DNA of 7,433 nucleotides, from positions 1 to 7,433 of the forward strand of contig DLXZ01000182.1 of the NCBI GenBank assembly GCA_003448675.1. The letters are read 5' to 3'. Position numbers and translations under genes: made by a program. This document shows, one piece after another, positions 6,791-7,433 of the stretch (positions within the stretch are counted from its first letter, which is position 1; every line of letters starts with the position of its first letter). The DNA comes from Porticoccaceae bacterium. GTDB lineage: Bacteria > Pseudomonadota > Gammaproteobacteria > Pseudomonadales > Porticoccaceae. The notes beneath the pieces are model-generated. The model was not told where the DNA came from. It saw nothing but the letters and a program-made list of their open reading frames with translations, and ran no database searches.

Positions 6791-6818
6791 ATTGTAACTC
6801 GGCCCCCAATGAAGACAA
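6791..6818 (-). promoter_or_regulatory. Candidate sigma70 promoter for the cyclase gene
   Basis: On the minus strand TTGTCT (6818-6813) and TACAAT (6796-6791) are 16 bp apart, matching four and five of six consensus bases. Transcription would start near 6784, leaving a leader of about 25 nt before the ATG at 6759. The terminator at 6890-6913 just upstream makes a separate promoter here necessary. Confidence 0.5.
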
Positions 6819-6833
6819 CTCAGTGGCCCGCAT

Positions 6834-6854
6834 CACGGGAACCGCTGACCCGTG
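6834..6854. repeat. Inverted repeat CACGGG-N9-CCCGTG upstream of the cyclase promoter
   Basis: Six-base perfect arms at 6834-6839 and 6849-6854 with a 9-base spacer, 16 bp upstream of the candidate -35 box. The 15-bp arm-to-arm spacing could suit a dimeric activator. The arms are short and GC-rich, so chance is possible. Confidence 0.3.
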
Positions 6855-6889
6855 TTCACCTCCGATTCCTTTTAAAACGGCCTGTCCAT

Positions 6890-6913
6890 AAAAAAGGCCC
6901 CATCAAGGGCCTT
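6890..6913 (-). terminator. Rho-independent terminator of the flavin monooxygenase gene
   Basis: On the minus strand AAGGCCC (6913-6907), a 6-base loop TTGATG and GGGCCTT (6900-6894) form a perfect 7-bp stem, followed by four more T (6893-6890). It begins 21 bp past the monooxygenase stop codon. It separates that gene's transcript from the cyclase gene. Confidence 0.85.
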
Positions 6914-6934
6914 CTTCACGGACGGCAAGTCATA

Positions 6935-7433
6935 CTAAGCGACGGCTTTCGACACTTCCGGCTCAGGAATGTCTTTCAGACGAGGCAGTACTTCCTTACT
7001 GAACAGGTGATAGCTTTTCTCGGCCACATCGAACGGCATATCGGCGTAGGTGAATACCCCGTTAAAACCGCCCATGCCCACTTTCTCGCGAATCATCAGG
7101 ATTTTTTCGTAGCATTGCTCCGGCGTACCCCAGACCTGCAGGTCCATAAACATATCGGCGATGGCATCACGGCCAACATCGTTGATCACGTCGGACATAT
7201 TGCCGTAGTACTCATAGCCCTTCTTCTGTTTGAAGTAATCCTTGTTCATTTCATAGTGGTCGATCACGCTCTGCCAATAGCCAGTGATGTATTTCTCCGC
7301 CGCGGCTTTGGCGACTCCTTCGTCTTCGTGGCAGTAGGTCCAGCAGGCGGCGATGGGCGCCGGCGGGTTGGCGCCGTGAACCTTGTTAAACAACTGGCGG
7401 TAGTTTTCGATATCCACCGCTACTTCATCCCAT
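6935..7433 (-). CDS. LLM class (luciferase-like) flavin-dependent oxidoreductase, C-terminal part (cut by window edge)
   Basis: The last 165 residues of a luciferase-like monooxygenase, a TIM-barrel enzyme that uses reduced flavin (FMNH2 or F420-type cofactor) and oxygen or a redox partner to oxidise an organic substrate. The visible part carries the C-terminal family pattern: VWGTPEQCYEKILMIREKVG at about residues 100-119 of this piece, then GGFNGVFTYADMP, then AEKSYHLFSKEVLPRLK near the end. The frame is open to the right edge (reading ...WDEVAVDIENY), so the GTG at 7417 is an internal valine codon, not the start; the N-terminal half lies outside the window. A strong terminator follows the stop. 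The substrate cannot be judged from this part. The family call is good; cofactor type is open. Confidence 0.85.
   Translation of the reverse strand, partial: WDEVAVDIENYRQLFNKVHGANPPAPIAACWTYCHEDEGVAKAAAEKYITGYWQSVIDHYEMNKDYFKQKKGYEYYGNMSDVINDVGRDAIADMFMDLQVWGTPEQCYEKILMIREKVGMGGFNGVFTYADMPFDVAEKSYHLFSKEVLPRLKDIPEPEVSKAVA

Noticed and set aside
5740..6891. Long plus-strand open frame of 383 codons opposite the cyclase gene
   Set aside because: It reads the complement of a clearly recognisable cyclase-family protein and runs through its leader and hairpin. The translation is rich in His, Gln and Arg with no domain, typical of an antisense shadow.
1..7433. Search for mobile elements, CRISPR arrays, tRNA or rRNA genes, toxin-antitoxin or defence modules
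   Set aside because: No transposase, integrase, spaced repeat array, cloverleaf or defence-type protein was seen on either strand. All long coding regions belong to housekeeping or metabolic families.

Overview
The window is an ordinary, gene-dense stretch of a bacterial chromosome of moderate-to-high GC. Gene density, short spacers, Shine-Dalgarno sites and the protein families (an ArfB close to the E. coli form, an RluA-type pseudouridine synthase, SulP and SSS transporters, acyl-CoA enzymes) fit a gammaproteobacterium, perhaps a marine heterotroph with a large acyl-CoA or aromatic catabolic repertoire. That placement is inference from protein character only.

Layout. Positions 1-756 (minus) are the N-terminal half of a SulP-family anion transporter cut by the left edge. 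Positions 757-1080 form a divergent intergenic region with small repeats. Positions 1081-1869 (plus) are the only plus-strand gene, an enoyl-CoA hydratase/isomerase-fold protein that lacks both hydratase glutamates. It converges, with a 9-bp gap, on a minus-strand RluA-type pseudouridine synthase (1879-2763). Upstream of that, probably co-transcribed, lies a double-hotdog acyl-CoA thioesterase (2782-3597) behind a good sigma70-like promoter. Next come arfB, the ribosome-rescue peptidyl-tRNA hydrolase (3663-4079, GTG start preferred), and a sodium:solute symporter (4105-5682) whose leader carries a perfect 15-nt palindrome. Further upstream are an exported cyclase-family (PF04199) metal hydrolase (5809-6759) with its own candidate promoter, a strong rho-independent terminator (6890-6913), and the C-terminal half of a luciferase-like flavin-dependent monooxygenase cut by the right edge (6935-7433).

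How the genes may work together. Flavin monooxygenase, exported cyclase/hydrolase, Na+ symporter, thioesterase and crotonase-fold protein are types often found in catabolism of aromatic, alicyclic or steroid-like acids, so a loose catabolic neighbourhood is plausible. The separate promoters and terminator show they are not one operon, and arfB and the pseudouridine synthase are translation-related genes lying among them. No mobile element, CRISPR array, RNA gene, phage gene or recognisable defence system was seen. No new system is evident. The points worth a second look are the altered active-site residues in the crotonase-fold and cyclase proteins, several start-site corrections, and a few operator-like repeats.
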